Below, in pieces: positions 36,189 to 48,900 of a DNA stretch of 64,000 nt. The notes under the pieces were generated by a model. That model saw only the letters and a list, made by a program, of their open reading frames with translations. It was not told the DNA's origin and searched no databases. The DNA is from Trichopria drosophilae (Eukaryota; Arthropoda; Insecta; Hymenoptera; Diapriidae). The position numbers were made by a program, and so were the translations under genes. How positions within the stretch are numbered: the first letter of the stretch is position 1; each line of letters begins with the position of its first letter. The stretch is from NCBI GenBank assembly GCA_030407085.1, contig CM059583.1:206644001-206708000 (forward strand), read 5' to 3'.

Positions 36189-36905
36189 TTTTGGTAAATC
36201 TTCGGATGATCCACGTGTTCGAAACGGGAAAAAGTACAACGTATTTTCCACGTATTTTGGCATCCTGAAAACGAATATCATGACAAAATTTAGCGCTCGG
36301 CCGCTATTTCGAAAAAACAGCCAAAAAATCCGTTTTTTTCTGTTTCTTGCATTTATCTCGAGATATAAATATCTGACGAAAAAATATTCCAAACAAAAAA
36401 TGTAGGGCTTATTCTCTATAAAAAAGGTTGTATACAATTTTGTCCTAATTGCAAAAGAAACCCTCTAAATTAATGCTGAAATCGACTTGTTATTCGTTGG
36501 TGAGCCTTTAGCTGAGTTTCTCGATAGTGAAGTAAGTTTCACTTTGATTGATATGCGAGTAGGTTAAAGCAGGTTAGGTTAGACAAGGGTTATTTTTTTT
36601 TTAGCGGGGGGGGGGGCCCCAGCCATTCCCATTGCCATTAGGAAAATAATATATACAACCTTTTTTGTAGAAAATTCAATTCCCTACATTTTTTGTTTGG
36701 AACATTTTTTCGTCAGATATGTATATCTCGAGATAAATGCAAAAAACTGAAAAAAACGGGTTTTTTGGCTGTTTTTTTGAAATAACGGCCAAGATATGGC
36801 CGAGCGCCAAATTTTGTCATGATTTTCGTTTTCAGGAGGCCAAAATACGTCGAAAATATGTTGTACTTTTTCCCGTTTCGAACACGTGGATCATCCGAAG
36901 GTTTA
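36189..36905. mobile_element. fold-back element, arms about 250 bp
   Basis: The left arm at 36189-36437 and the right arm at 36652-36905 are inverted copies, sharing TCGGATGATCCACGTGTTCG, ATCTCGAGATA and CCAAACAAAAAATGTAGGG. The loop of about 215 bp includes a G run near 36604. Open frames crossing the arms are by-products of the repeat. Confidence 0.8.
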
Positions 36906-37338
36906 CCTTTATTTTTATTTACATTTTTTGTTTACTTTTTAATTTTTATTTATTTCTTACTTTCTATTCTAAATTTTTTTTGCATGTCTATATATTTTTT
37001 TTTTATTTTTGTTTTCTTAGTTATTTTTGTATATTATTTGCCTTTTTCTTTCTTTTTTGATTTATTATAATTATTTTTAAAATTATATTTGCATGCTAAC
37101 AAATTATATTCATACAACAGTTCATTCCAAGCAATTGTCAAATCGAAATTTTATTAAGGATTTTTAACGCTATAGTTATGAATATAATTTTTTCTTTTTT
37201 TCTTTTTTTGTTATTTTTATTGTTAATTGCTAGTTGAGATTGTAAATGTTTCGACAAGGCCTACTGTTTTGAGAATCCGAGCAATTTCGTCGCAAGGTGT
37301 TTGAAATGTTTAGAAATTTTCAAACTATAGCATTTTAA

Positions 37339-37801
37339 CCTTTAGACTGCCGGGGTGGCCACTATACTGGCCACTATAAACCAATTAAAAAGAAATCAAA
37401 ACTTATAACTCGGGGGTTTCAGGATTTGGATCGATTTTTCCAAATGTCGTCCGCCATATTGGATCCGCCATTTTGAATTTTGAATTTTGAATTTCATATT
37501 CGTTTTCAGAGACCCCACAAACCCCCGAGTAACAGGTTTCAAACGATTTGGATAAATTTTTCAAAATGCGTCCGCCATATTGGATCCGCTATTTTGAATG
37601 TTGAATTTCATATTCATTTTCAGAGATTACAAAAACCTCTGAGTAACGAGTTTTAAGCGATTTGGATGAATTTTGCAAAATGTCATTTGTTGTGCCATGG
37701 CCTGCTGGGCCCTTCGCATTTTCCGAATTTTTTGTGTAGGAAGAGTAATTTTCACTAAAAAAATAGGTAATTTGTGGGGAAAATTGCCGGCAGTCTAAAG
37801 G
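37339..37801. mobile_element. TTAA-flanked MITE with internal tandem duplication
   Basis: The ends CCTTTAGACTGCCGG are perfect inverted repeats, with TTAA at 37335-37338 and 37802-37805. The inside has two tandem units with a period of 121 bp (GTCCGCCATATTGGATCCGC at 37449 and 37570). There is no coding capacity. Confidence 0.85.
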
Positions 37802-37847
37802 TTAACATCTAATGCAATTTGTAGGTGTAAGCCGTTAACTGTTTTAA

Positions 37848-38890
37848 CCCATTAACGCCGAAACGGACACATTTTGATCATCAGTTTGAGCGTCGATAAT
37901 TTGTATATAAACGCATTGGAAAAAATTTACGCACTATTATTTCTAATGTAAAAATGTATGCCCTTTCGGAATCTTTCAATAGAATTTCGATAAAATAAAT
38001 GCCCAAAAAGTTATACGCGTTTCTTTGTAAAAAATTGGGTTTTTAACACTTTTTTTCGATTCAAACATCATATTTACCTTGAAATGATATTGAGAGGCAC
38101 GTCTAAAGTGAAAATAAGGTGCCCATGGACCCTGAGGTATAAAATGTGCCATACCTCGTTTCGCAATTCAAGATGGCGGCTGCAGCATAAAAAAACATGC
38201 TCATATTTTTTTTACGAAAAATGCAAATTCAAGACACGCTGGCGTTGTATCAGAGTGAAATATGTAGTTTTCATGGTCGCTGATTACAAATGAGGTCAGA
38301 ATAAAAAAATTCAAAATGGCGGATATCGAATCCGAAAATTCGTTTTAAATGTTCGATGAGTATAAAACTGGGTGTACAGGTGTTTTCGTTATCGCTGATT
38401 ACGAATATGAGGTCAGAATTACAAAATTCAAAATGGTGGATTAAAAATGGCGGATATCGAATGCGAAAAGTCGTAAATGTTCGTCGAGTACGATACTAGG
38501 AATAAGTAAAAAATATGAGCATGTTTTTTTATGCTACAGCCGCCATTTTGAAAGCCGCCATCTTGAATTGCGAAACGAGGCATGGCACATTTTATTCCTC
38601 AGAGTCCATGGACATCTTATTTTCACTTTAGACGTATCTCCCAATATCATTTCGAGGTGAAAATCATGTTTGAATCGAAAAAAATTGTTAAAAACCCCAT
38701 TTCTTTACAAAGAAACGCGTATAACTTTTTGGCCGTTGATTTTATAGAAATTCTATTGAAAGATTCTGAAAGGGCATACATTTTTATGTTAGAAATAATG
38801 GTGCGTAAATTTTATCCAAGGCGTTTATGTACAAATTATCGACGCTCAAACTGATGATGAAAATGTGTCCGTCCCGGCGGAATTAATGGG
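37848..38890. mobile_element. large palindromic element, arms about 360 bp, TTAA at the left end
   Basis: The left arm (37848 to about 38215) starts CCCATTAACGCCG. The right arm (about 38507-38890) is its inverted copy, ending AATTAATGGG. The arms match at high level over AGTTTGAGCGTCGATAATTT, ACGCGTATAACTTTTTGG and CGAAACGAGG. TTAA precedes the left end (37844-37847); the right flank is ATGA, so the duplication has decayed there. Its ends resemble those of 48115-48900 (TTAACCCATTAA). Confidence 0.8.
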
Positions 38891-39595
38891 ATGAGTCGGC
38901 TTAATAAATTAATCCTTAATCATCTAAAAACAAGATGTTCTCAAAATTTAAAGGAACCGTTTTTCCATACATGGTAAACAAAAAATTCACTAATTTTTGT
39001 ACTGAATCTACTAATTTTTGTACTGAATCTACTCATTTATAACTAAATCTGGAAATTTCAGATATACATTATAAAATAGGTCATATTAGAAATTTGAAAC
39101 TTAATATATTTCACGATATAACTTATTTTTTCCTCTTTCACTTATACAATACCTTTATCTATATACAAAACATTCTCATTCAATTATGTATAGTCTCGTT
39201 CGAACATATTACATCAAAAGTTTAATTATTTGATGAAAAATCAACGATATTTTAGTAGTCGCAAACAAATATTTTTCCAACACACAAGCTATTACGCGCT
39301 AAAAAAGTTACCAACGTGACTATTCTTGCTGATGAATTGAATGTTGTTGCTCTTATGCGGAAAAATAAGCTCTTCCTATAATGAATCGTATCCCATTAGG
39401 CAATTTCACTGCCGCTATTGAAGATGTTATTCCTAAAACCGAAAGTGTTGTCGACCTTGAGGGAAATATAATCGTAGATAACACAATGACTCTGTTTGTA
39501 TCATTAATAATATCAGAAATAAAAATAATAATCTTGATGAATTTCCAAAACACATTTTGGACACTCAGTCATCTCATACAAAAATGGGATTAACA

Positions 39596-39928
39596 TAACA
39601 GGCGGTTAACGCACTGGACTAGGAAGTCGTAGGTCGTGTGTTCGATCCCCGTCTGGTGAACAATTTTTCGATTTCGTTTACAAGCAGCAGTTCGCTGTTG
39701 GTAAGACGAGCCACGTTGTTTGTGTTTACGTTTCGAAAGTATTGTTTATCTGGCGGAAATTGACTCATGACCGCCGCTGTACTTGGTGTAGGTTTCTGCA
39801 GTCCTACATTTCATACACAAATGTGAAGTATGGCGCCATCTCTCTAAGTCGATCTGCAGCTCTCTCAAAATCATAGTCAATAACAAGGCAACAATTGAGT
39901 GAAAAAGGGCGATTCCGCCCGTTAATTA

Positions 39929-39976
<48 letters not shown>
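39596..39976 (+). mobile_element. tRNA-derived SINE with 46-A tail
   Basis: The head contains GGCGGTTAACGCACTGG and a B-box-like GTTCGATCCCCGT at about 39640, as in tRNA-derived SINEs. A body of about 270 bp follows, then an uninterrupted run of 46 A at 39931-39976. The A-box is degenerate. No target duplication could be fixed by eye. The intact A run suggests a young insertion. Confidence 0.65.
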
Positions 39977-39978
<2 letters not shown>

Positions 39979-40067
39979 AGGTCAGTCTGTAAAACAGCAT
40001 CAGATATCTGTTTATTTGTATATTTATTGTTTGTAACTATTTTAATAAGGCCAATAATGTCGTAATA

Positions 40068-40085
40068 ATAATAATAATAATAATA
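40068..40085. repeat. (ATA)n microsatellite
   Basis: Short run of ATA/TAA units. Confidence 0.8.
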
Positions 40086-40322
40086 ATTACCTTAACAAAA
40101 TTAATATATTATTTAACGATTGGATACGGGAAAAAATAATATCGCACTAAGAACAGTTTTTCCTGTTTAGGCGTACATATCATAACCAAAACAAACTCAG
40201 TCAGACATTGTTATATTTAATTTATGTGTTAAACTCATTAATATACGTCGTCTGCATTTATCGACACCATTGGAGATCGAATTGTGCCCATACATTCAAT
40301 GTACTATTACATTATATAAGTT

Positions 40323-41963
40323 ACCCTAGTAGAGAAATGAACGAATTCTGCAAGCAGACTGAGAGAAGATCTGCTGAAGACTGTAAATGGAGTATGTCCG
40401 AATTTGCGCGATGATCTGCCGTCAGATCCTTCCTAAACAATCGAAAGTGTTAACTAACTGCAGAATCTTCTTTGCTTTGTTTTCTGAAGGAAAACTTTGG
40501 TTTCTTTTATAAAATAAATCGCAGTCTGTGGGAAGAATCTTCATCGTTATGAACTCTACCTTAATACGACGGTATATGTCAAAACCTATAATAAGAATCT
40601 TCGCTATAACCAATTGAAACTCTTATTGAATGCAGTCTGCTTTACTGCGTCACCATGGACTTTTCAGTACAAAATCATGAAGATTCGATTTTTTTTTTTA
40701 CAAAAAATACCAGAACTTAAAAGATAAGACAAAATCATTTAGTACGGTAAATTATCGGCAAATTGCTTTAAAATATTCTAGGAGATCATATACATATATA
40801 GCGTAGAAAATAGCCGGAATTTTGAAAAATCGATTAATAATTTTTAATTCACGTTTTTTTTCACAAATTATTTGCACAATTTTTGTGCAATCATGGAGTG
40901 TTTAAAATGTAATTTTGTAATATCACATTTTGGAATATTATACTCAAAAGAATGTTTCTTAAAACGAATAAAAAAATTAATTATGTCGATTATTTTAAAA
41001 AAGAGAATCTGAAAATTTGTATCTTAAACTTAGGCATTCAAGTTATTTATTAATCATTAATTTAAATGAATTGTATACCGAATCTTCATTCCAGGTATTC
41101 TAGTGTATAATATACTTTATAATATACTTTACATGCAAACTGATTTTGAAAATTTGTAAATTTTCAAAATTCTAAAATATTTCGAAAACGGTAAGCGATA
41201 CCCGAAATCTGACAAAATTTCAGAGGTTGTCACAAGGAGGGATGACAAAATTTCTTTCAGTTTGACGATTTCTTAGGTTTAAATTTTATCGAATCGCAAA
41301 ATGTTATTGGAGTAAATTGTAGGCTTTTTCAAGCTAATTTCAAGGTAATTTTACGCTATGTATAGAGAGGACCGAGTTAGATTGGAAAAATAACAAAAAA
41401 ATGGAAAAAATAGCGATTTTTGTCTCTTTATCGCGATTTTGGCATTGTTTACCTTCATTTATATATCAAATAAAGTGAAATTTCTTTACTTAGACATCAT
41501 TTAGAAACTTTTCCAACGGTAAGCCAAAAAACAATTTTTTTACGGACACCCGGTGGGTGTATATGAGGCACATATAGTGTATACGTGTATGTATGTCAGT
41601 ATTATAAATTTCAGCTTTCAAACAAATTTCTAAGTAACTTATGAAATAGCAATCGACTGAATGTCCCTTAATATTCTAGTCTAGCTAAACTAACATTCTG
41701 CTAATAGATTCTTCCAGTCATCTGTATGAGAATCACGTACCATTTTACCAGACATAAGAATCTGCATTCAGTCTGTATTCAGATACCACTATGCAGAGTA
41801 TTTATAAAAAAAAGCTTCTGCTGAAGATTTTCTATACGACTGCATTGAGTTGACGTGAAGAATCTTGCGCGAAGAATCATCCATCAAACTGCAATAATTT
41901 TAATCTCAGATTGTCATTACAGAATCTTCTTTCCTCTGGTCATGAAGATGACTCTACTAGGGT
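40323..41963. mobile_element. non-autonomous element with ACCCTAGTAGAG ends and GAATCTTC subterminal repeats
   Basis: ACCCTAGTAGAG at 40323-40334 is inverted at 41952-41963. Both subterminal regions (40340-40640 and 41700-41945) are rich in the word AGAATCTTC in both orientations and in CAGTCTG words. Clustered short subterminal motifs are usual transposase-binding sites in some DNA transposon groups. The middle is AT-rich without a transposase. Confidence 0.6.
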
Positions 41964-42124
41964 ATATATGACTATATTTTTTATGTTTGTTGAAAGTTCA
42001 TGCTATTGTAATTGAATATTAGGAAAAGCACATTAAAAAATCATGTACAGTTTGTAGTAATTAGTAAAAATATGTCCTAATTAGAGTTAGTACTTAAAGA
42101 ACACAAAAAGAACATTAATAACAT

Positions 42125-42965
42125 AGGTCTGCAAAAAGGGGTCTTAGATGTTGTTGGAAAGCTGTGGGACATTTCCGATGTAATTGAGTGCGTAGAATCC
42201 GAACCCAAAGTCACAATTAGCCCATTACGTCAGAATTTTGAGATATTTGAGGTTATGTACACGCAAGACGCGTTATTTTGCTATTTTTGAGGTTACATAG
42301 AGGATGCAACAATTTTTTGGCCTTCTGTCCTATTTACATCTTTGAAATGAGGTTTTATTCGATTACCTACGATTTTTTCTTGCAAAGTTACGGCCATTTT
42401 GAAATAACGAGATACATTATATTGATATCACGAGCATATGCTTTAAATCAATAAGTGAAACGTGAGTCGGATTCTAACAAATGAAAAAAATTAAATTAAA
42501 TACGGCTTATGCCCCACCATAGTTGATTTCAAAATTAATATTCTTTAAATACTTTGAGATAGTCACAATATTAAAATGTGTTTTTAGTTATAAATATCCA
42601 TATTTTATATAGTTGTTTATATTTATAAAGGTGTCATGACATTGAATTTGATCTTGAGCTTGTTCTCCAAGGGAATGTCTAGATAAATTTGGTCACATGT
42701 ATATCGTAATTTCAAATTGGCGTATCTTGGTGAAGAAAAGTCGTAATGGAATTCTGCGCCTCTCATATTACAAAAAAAGAGTAGTACCATTTTATATCTA
42801 AACTAAAAATGTTGAATCCTCAAAAATAGCAAAAAATCGCATTTTTCGAGTACATAACCTCAAATATCTCAAAATCCTGACGTGATGGGCCACTTCTGAC
42901 TTTGAATTCGGATTCTACCCACAAAATTACGTCGAAAATGACCCACAGCTTCATAATAATAAAAC
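42125..42965. mobile_element. inverted-repeat element, arms about 155 bp
   Basis: The left arm at 42125-42294 and the right arm at 42812-42965 are inverted copies (TATTTGAGGTTATGTAC, CTATTTTTGAGG). The conserved word AAAATCCTGACGTGATGGG in the right arm recurs at about 60351-60369, showing that the family is dispersed. Confidence 0.65.
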
Positions 42966-42969
42966 CATG

Positions 42970-45900
42970 TTGATCTTTGTAATAGTTAAGAAAAATATAG
43001 AGTCTATCCATTCAACTTAATGTTTACAAAAGTAATTGAAACTTTTTTCTCCAAAAGGATTCGAAAATCGTCCGTAATGTCAGATTCGAAATATCTAATG
43101 TACCGGTGATTTACTTTGAACCCATTTGTTTATTTATTTATTTTACTTATTTACTTATCTAATTTTTATTTCGTCTAACTATTATTATATGCTTCATTAA
43201 TTAATTATGACCTCCTAATTTCATAATAAGACTTATAAAACTCGCTAATTATTGATTTTGAACACATATAGTTTCATAAATTTTTCCGAATGTTTAGATA
43301 TTTTTATCCACTCTGTTTAACACTTTTTTGTGTGGATAGCTTCGATACCCAGTCGAAACGTATACTGATATTTATTTACTTTTATAGTGATTGCTTGTTT
43401 CACAATTTTATTCAACCATTTATAATACAGTCGAGAAATTAGAATTCGATTTATTTGTTTATATTTAAATATAGCTTGTTTTATTCTTCATAATACAGAA
43501 ATTATAAAAATAGAAACTCAGCTTGTTTGGATTGTATGTTTGATATCACAAAAAATATTATGTAAAAAAACGTTAATTGATTGAATAAGAGACATATCTT
43601 TATTTCCAAGGATTGTTGTGTATTCTGAAAATCTTTATCGAACAGCAAATGGTCTTTTATACGACGATTTTTGCTCGAAAGAAAGGATCGGGGAATATTT
43701 CCGAGTATTAAATCTAACAATCTTAGTTGAAGTCAACAATAAACCCAATTAAACTTTTAATGTTATTTGTTATTATGTATTCTATAGATATAACCATACC
43801 TTACGCAATAATCACTAGGTGGGTAAAAAAATAAACTAATTTGATTACAAGATTGATCATTAGTGTATTTTTAATAACTTAACTTCAAACTGTTGAATGC
43901 GAAAACAAACTAACTACCCTACATAGTGACAAGGAAAATTTTCTAATCTCTTTGTAAATATAATAACTATTTCAATATTACAATAATTCAAGGTCTGAAG
44001 GGCAGTCTGTATTCCGTGACCAATTTCATAGTGCAGTAAACATTTGTTGTTGTTTATTGGTTCCACTTTTTTAACATTTCGTTAACTCGAGGACCTTTAA
44101 GTATTTTATCTTTCCATTCTGAGTTGCAATGCAATAGACTGTTTTCTCCGCCGCGATTTTAATACAAGGATAATAGAAAAAAAGCATTGTATAGAACAAC
44201 AAACACTTTACACTATTTAATATAAACGACCTAAAAAATTACAATCGATCGAGTATATGCACAATATACTATACCTTTTAGAATATGTAAGCCATGATGA
44301 AAGGAAATAATAGTAATAATAATATTTTTCATCTTTTTAAATGAAAATAATTATAATTAGTCGGGAATCTTTCTGAACCTTTTCTTGTCTAGTGCTTTAA
44401 TTATCGTCGGTAGTTAATCGTTTTCAGCTACTGTTTATTTCATGTACGTTCTCAATTTTTCAGTGAATATCTATGAACTTAATGCTGACACTTCTGGCAT
44501 ATTGTTTGAAAAAAATAAAAGATATATTGAATTCGGTAACGAATAGCACTATCTGAAGTGGTAACATGAGCCGATGAACTAATACAACGCCGCTGTCAAA
44601 GATCAGCTAGTAAAACACAATCTACATAATCCACATTAATCAATTTCCGCGACCTGTATCAGTGCCGTCGAGAAAATTCGTTTAGCTCCCCAATGTACTT
44701 TTAAACCAGTTTCGTCTGGAAATTACAGGAGTTTATAACATCCATTATTTCTGAACATCGAAAATGACTGCAATCATCCTGAGCTTATGCATTCAAGTCA
44801 CGTTAAATTACACATGTAAAACATCTCATATGGACATTAATTTAAATAGTAGATGAAAAATCCAATATCGTTTTCGAAGGTCACAATGTAAATTTGAAAT
44901 TTAGTACGGTCCAAACACAACACAGATCTGTATTCCGACAGATGAAAACTTTTTTGTTCATATCAATGCATACAATTTGTAAAATTAGTTTTAACAATCA
45001 ATAACTTATGCTAAATCAACTAATTAAAATTATAGTTTAAAAATGTTTATTTTATTTAATTGTTATTCGTCCAAATACTATAAAAGGAACGCTAATTAAC
45101 ATGAGTTGAGATAAACACAATGACTCTTGACGTTGGCAATTCCTGATTGTAGGCTTGGTTGATACTTTTATTAACGAGATAGTACAAACCTAGACGTTCC
45201 ATGCACGAGCGTATTCAAACATATCGTAGCTCATCTCCATGTGCTAACGTTCTCTTTAAGTGACAGTGTTTTGATTTGTTTTTATATTTAGTAAACCCCG
45301 AAATCAATAAAACATGTTATCCGAAAACTTTATGGATTTGGTACGTATTCATAATAAAATTTTACATAACTGACATTGTCTCTCATTTTCTAATGTATAC
45401 CTAGTAGCACGGAACTGTGTAGATAAATAGTTGTTTATATCACTGAAAAAGGTTAAAATAACCAAAACGTTATTACACACACTCTTAAATACAGACAGTT
45501 GAATCAATATTATTTTTTAACACTTATAGGAATTATATACCCAGATCTAAAGTGTCCCCGGGGTAAGTCGGTGGTCCTTATATTTCGGTGTGAAACCAAA
45601 CATCACCTAATAAGTACAGTGTACACAGATTCTGGAAAGTAAGGATCATCGTTCAAATAAAAAACCGAATGAGTTAAACTATCATTTTCATTGATGCTCA
45701 ATTTATTTTTGTTTTTAATTCGTATGATGACCGTCATTACCGAGATACATATTACAACAGGTGCACATCACATGTGGATTTCAAACCTTTCATCGGCGTT
45801 AAAATGAACCCCGAAAATTAATTGTGAATTTTGTCAATAGGAAAAATAATTATTGGTTCAATGTGAAAATCTGTTTATTGATAACCTCAAATTATGATTA

Positions 45901-48110
45901 AAGATTTCTAATGTGTTAAGGAAATCTAAAGAATGATAAGAGTCATTTTTCATTGAGTTGGAAAACTTGACTTTAAAATGCTTTATAAAGAGATGATAAT
46001 AAAAATTCCAAATCGTTAAAGAATTTTCATATTATATTTACGTAATATACTGCATTTTTGCACTATACTTACGTAATGGATATTAATAACAATACATGCA
46101 TAATTTTACGATCGGAACTGAACTAGATTTTCACGAAGATGTCAGTTGATCTTATCGGCACAGATAAGGAGATTATAATATATGAGAGTAAATACGTGGA
46201 ACACAAAATGTTTCTTTTGATATTTTATGTAATGAAACTTATATAGTTATCTATATTCGGGGAATAATAGAAATAGTTGTTTTGAAACTCGAAAGGAAAA
46301 TACCATTGTTTTTTAATTTAACCTTAAGAATATATACATATAAAAATCTGTAAAAAATGAGTAGTTCCCCTATTTTATTCACGGTACGAAATTCCAAGCA
46401 CATATCAAATTTATATGAATATTTGTGCGATATTTTTAATATTTAGGAAACTGTATATTTACAACACGAAATTAATATAACTGTTAATCAAACATTTTGT
46501 TATATAAAGAAACTGTAGGAAAATATCATCTCATAGTTTTGCTTGACAGGGAATAAATTTTACTTTCAGGCAAAAAGAAAATGTGGTTGTTCACGAACGA
46601 CTACAAAATTTTGTTTGTACTATAATTTTATTTTGTACTTTCAAAACCTGTCATTCTCTAGAAGGTAACTACATCTGAAATAAAATACAAAGATAAAATA
46701 TAAAGAAAAGTAACTGTAAATAAGAAAGACATTTTTGTACACCTTATCATTTAGAAAAAGTACGATTCCAGTTTTCAAGAAAATAATGTGTTCTTAAAAA
46801 CCACACTTTTTATCTTATTCACAATGTTTGAGAAAAACTCCAAATCATCATAACTCAAAAGACTGATATTTGGAATGTAGATAAATTTCAAAACAGTGAA
46901 AAAAAATTATAAAGGAAAGAGAAAAGTTAAGAAGTCTAACAAGTTTAACAAAAAACAAAAATTAATTGTCTTATTATTAAATATTATTTATTTCTTTTAT
47001 GGCTGGAATTCGAATTTGGTTGAAAGAATTAATTAGTATTTAAAGATTATAGAAACATTTTTGAAAAGAACGTTATTAATAAAAAGGAGTAATTAATGTT
47101 AAAAATGTGCTCTTTTTAGCTTATGTTTCTCATAAGAGAGAGAGAAGAGAAAGAGAGAGAGATTCCAAATAAAAAAACGTCGAAAATCGATTTTTGCACT
47201 AGCCACCAAATGTCCAGAGCTGTATCTACATGTATTATATTTTTGGACTTGTATATAAATCATTATTTTTCATCACGAAGAGATAGAAGTACCCTAACCG
47301 ATTAAAATGATTAACAATTCTACAAGGTTTTGAAAATGGAAAAAGCAGTAAATTATTTTGGTCAAAATTTTTAAATTGCTGTTATAAAATAAGCCTGTTT
47401 AAATAAATGAGCGACATCACAAAGAAACAAAAATAATACGCATGGCTGCATGGTAAAAAGAAATTGTTAATATATTATATTAAATTGAATGTTGAACATT
47501 TCAACAAAAACCAGTAATACTAAATGTCAAATTAAAATTCCATATACTTAATTGGTTTTACCAAGTTTCAAAGCTGACACTGAGGAATATAATTCAATTG
47601 TATTATTATTTTAATTTATATCTTACACGAAGAAAATGGGATATAAACAGAAGTATATATAAAAATTTAGATATTTACATTGGTTATTTAGCATAAAGTT
47701 TTATAAACAAGTAATAAAACAATTTTTAGATGATAATCGAAAGCTGCATTCCTGACATTCTTCAATGAGACAATTTATCTTCGATCTACACGTTTTTCAA
47801 TTAAAATCATGACTTGTGTTTAGTATGTGTTGTAATCACCCAATTACATATTATTACCAATTACTCTGATTTTTAAACATCTTTTAATTTCACCAACATA
47901 GGTGAAGTACACACTCATTACATTTTGTGCATTTACAGAGTTATTTTCGGTAATGATAAGTATTATGGGACGTTTAAACATTTCTCTGGTGTATTTTGCT
48001 AATAATAAATGTAGTCCTGAAATGTTCTTTCGATCTTTTTTGTGAAAATAAATAGTAATTATAATGTATTTAATTTCATCAAGAGACATGTTCAACTCCA
48101 ATTTATCCCC
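42970..48110. other. AT-rich non-coding stretch
   Basis: No gene with recognisable motifs. It holds the dispersed piece at 43367-43480, a candidate first exon at 45314-45340 and a purine-rich GA microsatellite at about 47136-47162. Open frames here are short and low-complexity. Confidence 0.5.
45314..45340 (+). CDS. candidate first coding exon of gene 3 (speculative)
   Basis: ATG at 45314 (context AAAAC) opens nine codons, MLSENFMDL, followed by the good donor GTACGT at 45341. It ends in phase 0, as needed to join the first recognised exon of gene 3 at 55522, which is preceded in frame by a stop and so must be spliced. The gap of 10.2 kb makes this uncertain. Confidence 0.3.
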
Positions 48111-48114
48111 TTAA

Positions 48115-48900
48115 CCCATTAAGTCCCAGAAGGACAAATATTTTTTGAACATTTCAGCTGTAAGTTGTAAAGGGTTATCAACGTTGAAAAAATGTTGGAC
48201 TTATCATTTCTAACGTAAAATTGATTGTACTTTCCGATTCTGACTTTAAAATTTTGAAAAAATACAATCGATTATTTAACAAAAAGTCGGATTTTTTCAC
48301 GGTAATTTTTTTTCGATCAACAATTTCGCGCCGAAATTGTGTGAGAAGGTCACTATAATGTGAAAATCTCTCGCTTTCGGACCCTAAACTTCAAAATGTA
48401 CGAGCGCCAAAATAAAATTTCAAAATGGCATTACCCAATATGGCGGCTTGAAGACGAAAATTTAATGACATTTTCGATTTTGCGATGTTTAACGAGCTAA
48501 ATTGAGAAATTCTTACTGAAAATGCATTTATTAAAAGTTATTTGTATCCCTAATCACTAATCTGATGTCCAAACGCCATTTTGAAATTTTATTTTGGCGC
48601 TCGTACATTTTGAAGTTTAGGGTCCGAGGCCGAGATATTTTCACATTATAGTGACCTTCTCACACAATTTCGGCGCGAAATAGTTGATCGAAAAAAAAAT
48701 TACCGTGAAAAAATCCGACTTTTTGTTAAATAATCGATTTTATCTTTTTTGGATCGTATGTTTTCAAAATTTTAAGGTCAGAATCGGAAAGTACAATCAA
48801 TGTTACGTTAGAAATGATAAGTCCAAAATTTTTTCAACGTTGATAACCCTTCACAACTTACTGCTGTAAAAAAATATTCGTCCTTCTGCGATTTAATGGG
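48115..48900. mobile_element. palindromic TTAA-flanked MITE, arms over 300 bp
   Basis: Begins CCCATTAAGTCCCAGAAGGA and ends with its imperfect inverse TCCTTCTGCGATTTAATGGG. TTAA lies at 48111-48114 and 48901-48904. The inverted arms run from each end to about 48430 and 48570 (TTTCGGCGCGAAAT, GTCACTATAATGTGAAA). The CCC start and TTAA site are piggyBac-like. There is no transposase. Confidence 0.85.

Noticed and set aside
36555..36590. TTAGG telomere-like words (GGTTAGGTTAG)
   Set aside because: Only about two units occur, inside the loop of a fold-back element; too few for an interstitial telomere.
36737..37070. Phenylalanine-rich open frames that look like membrane proteins
   Set aside because: They are translations of T-rich low-complexity DNA and of the fold-back arm.
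39631..39660. A functional tRNA gene
   Set aside because: The B-box is present, but the A-box is degenerate, no acceptor stem forms, and the sequence continues into a SINE body with a poly(A) tail.
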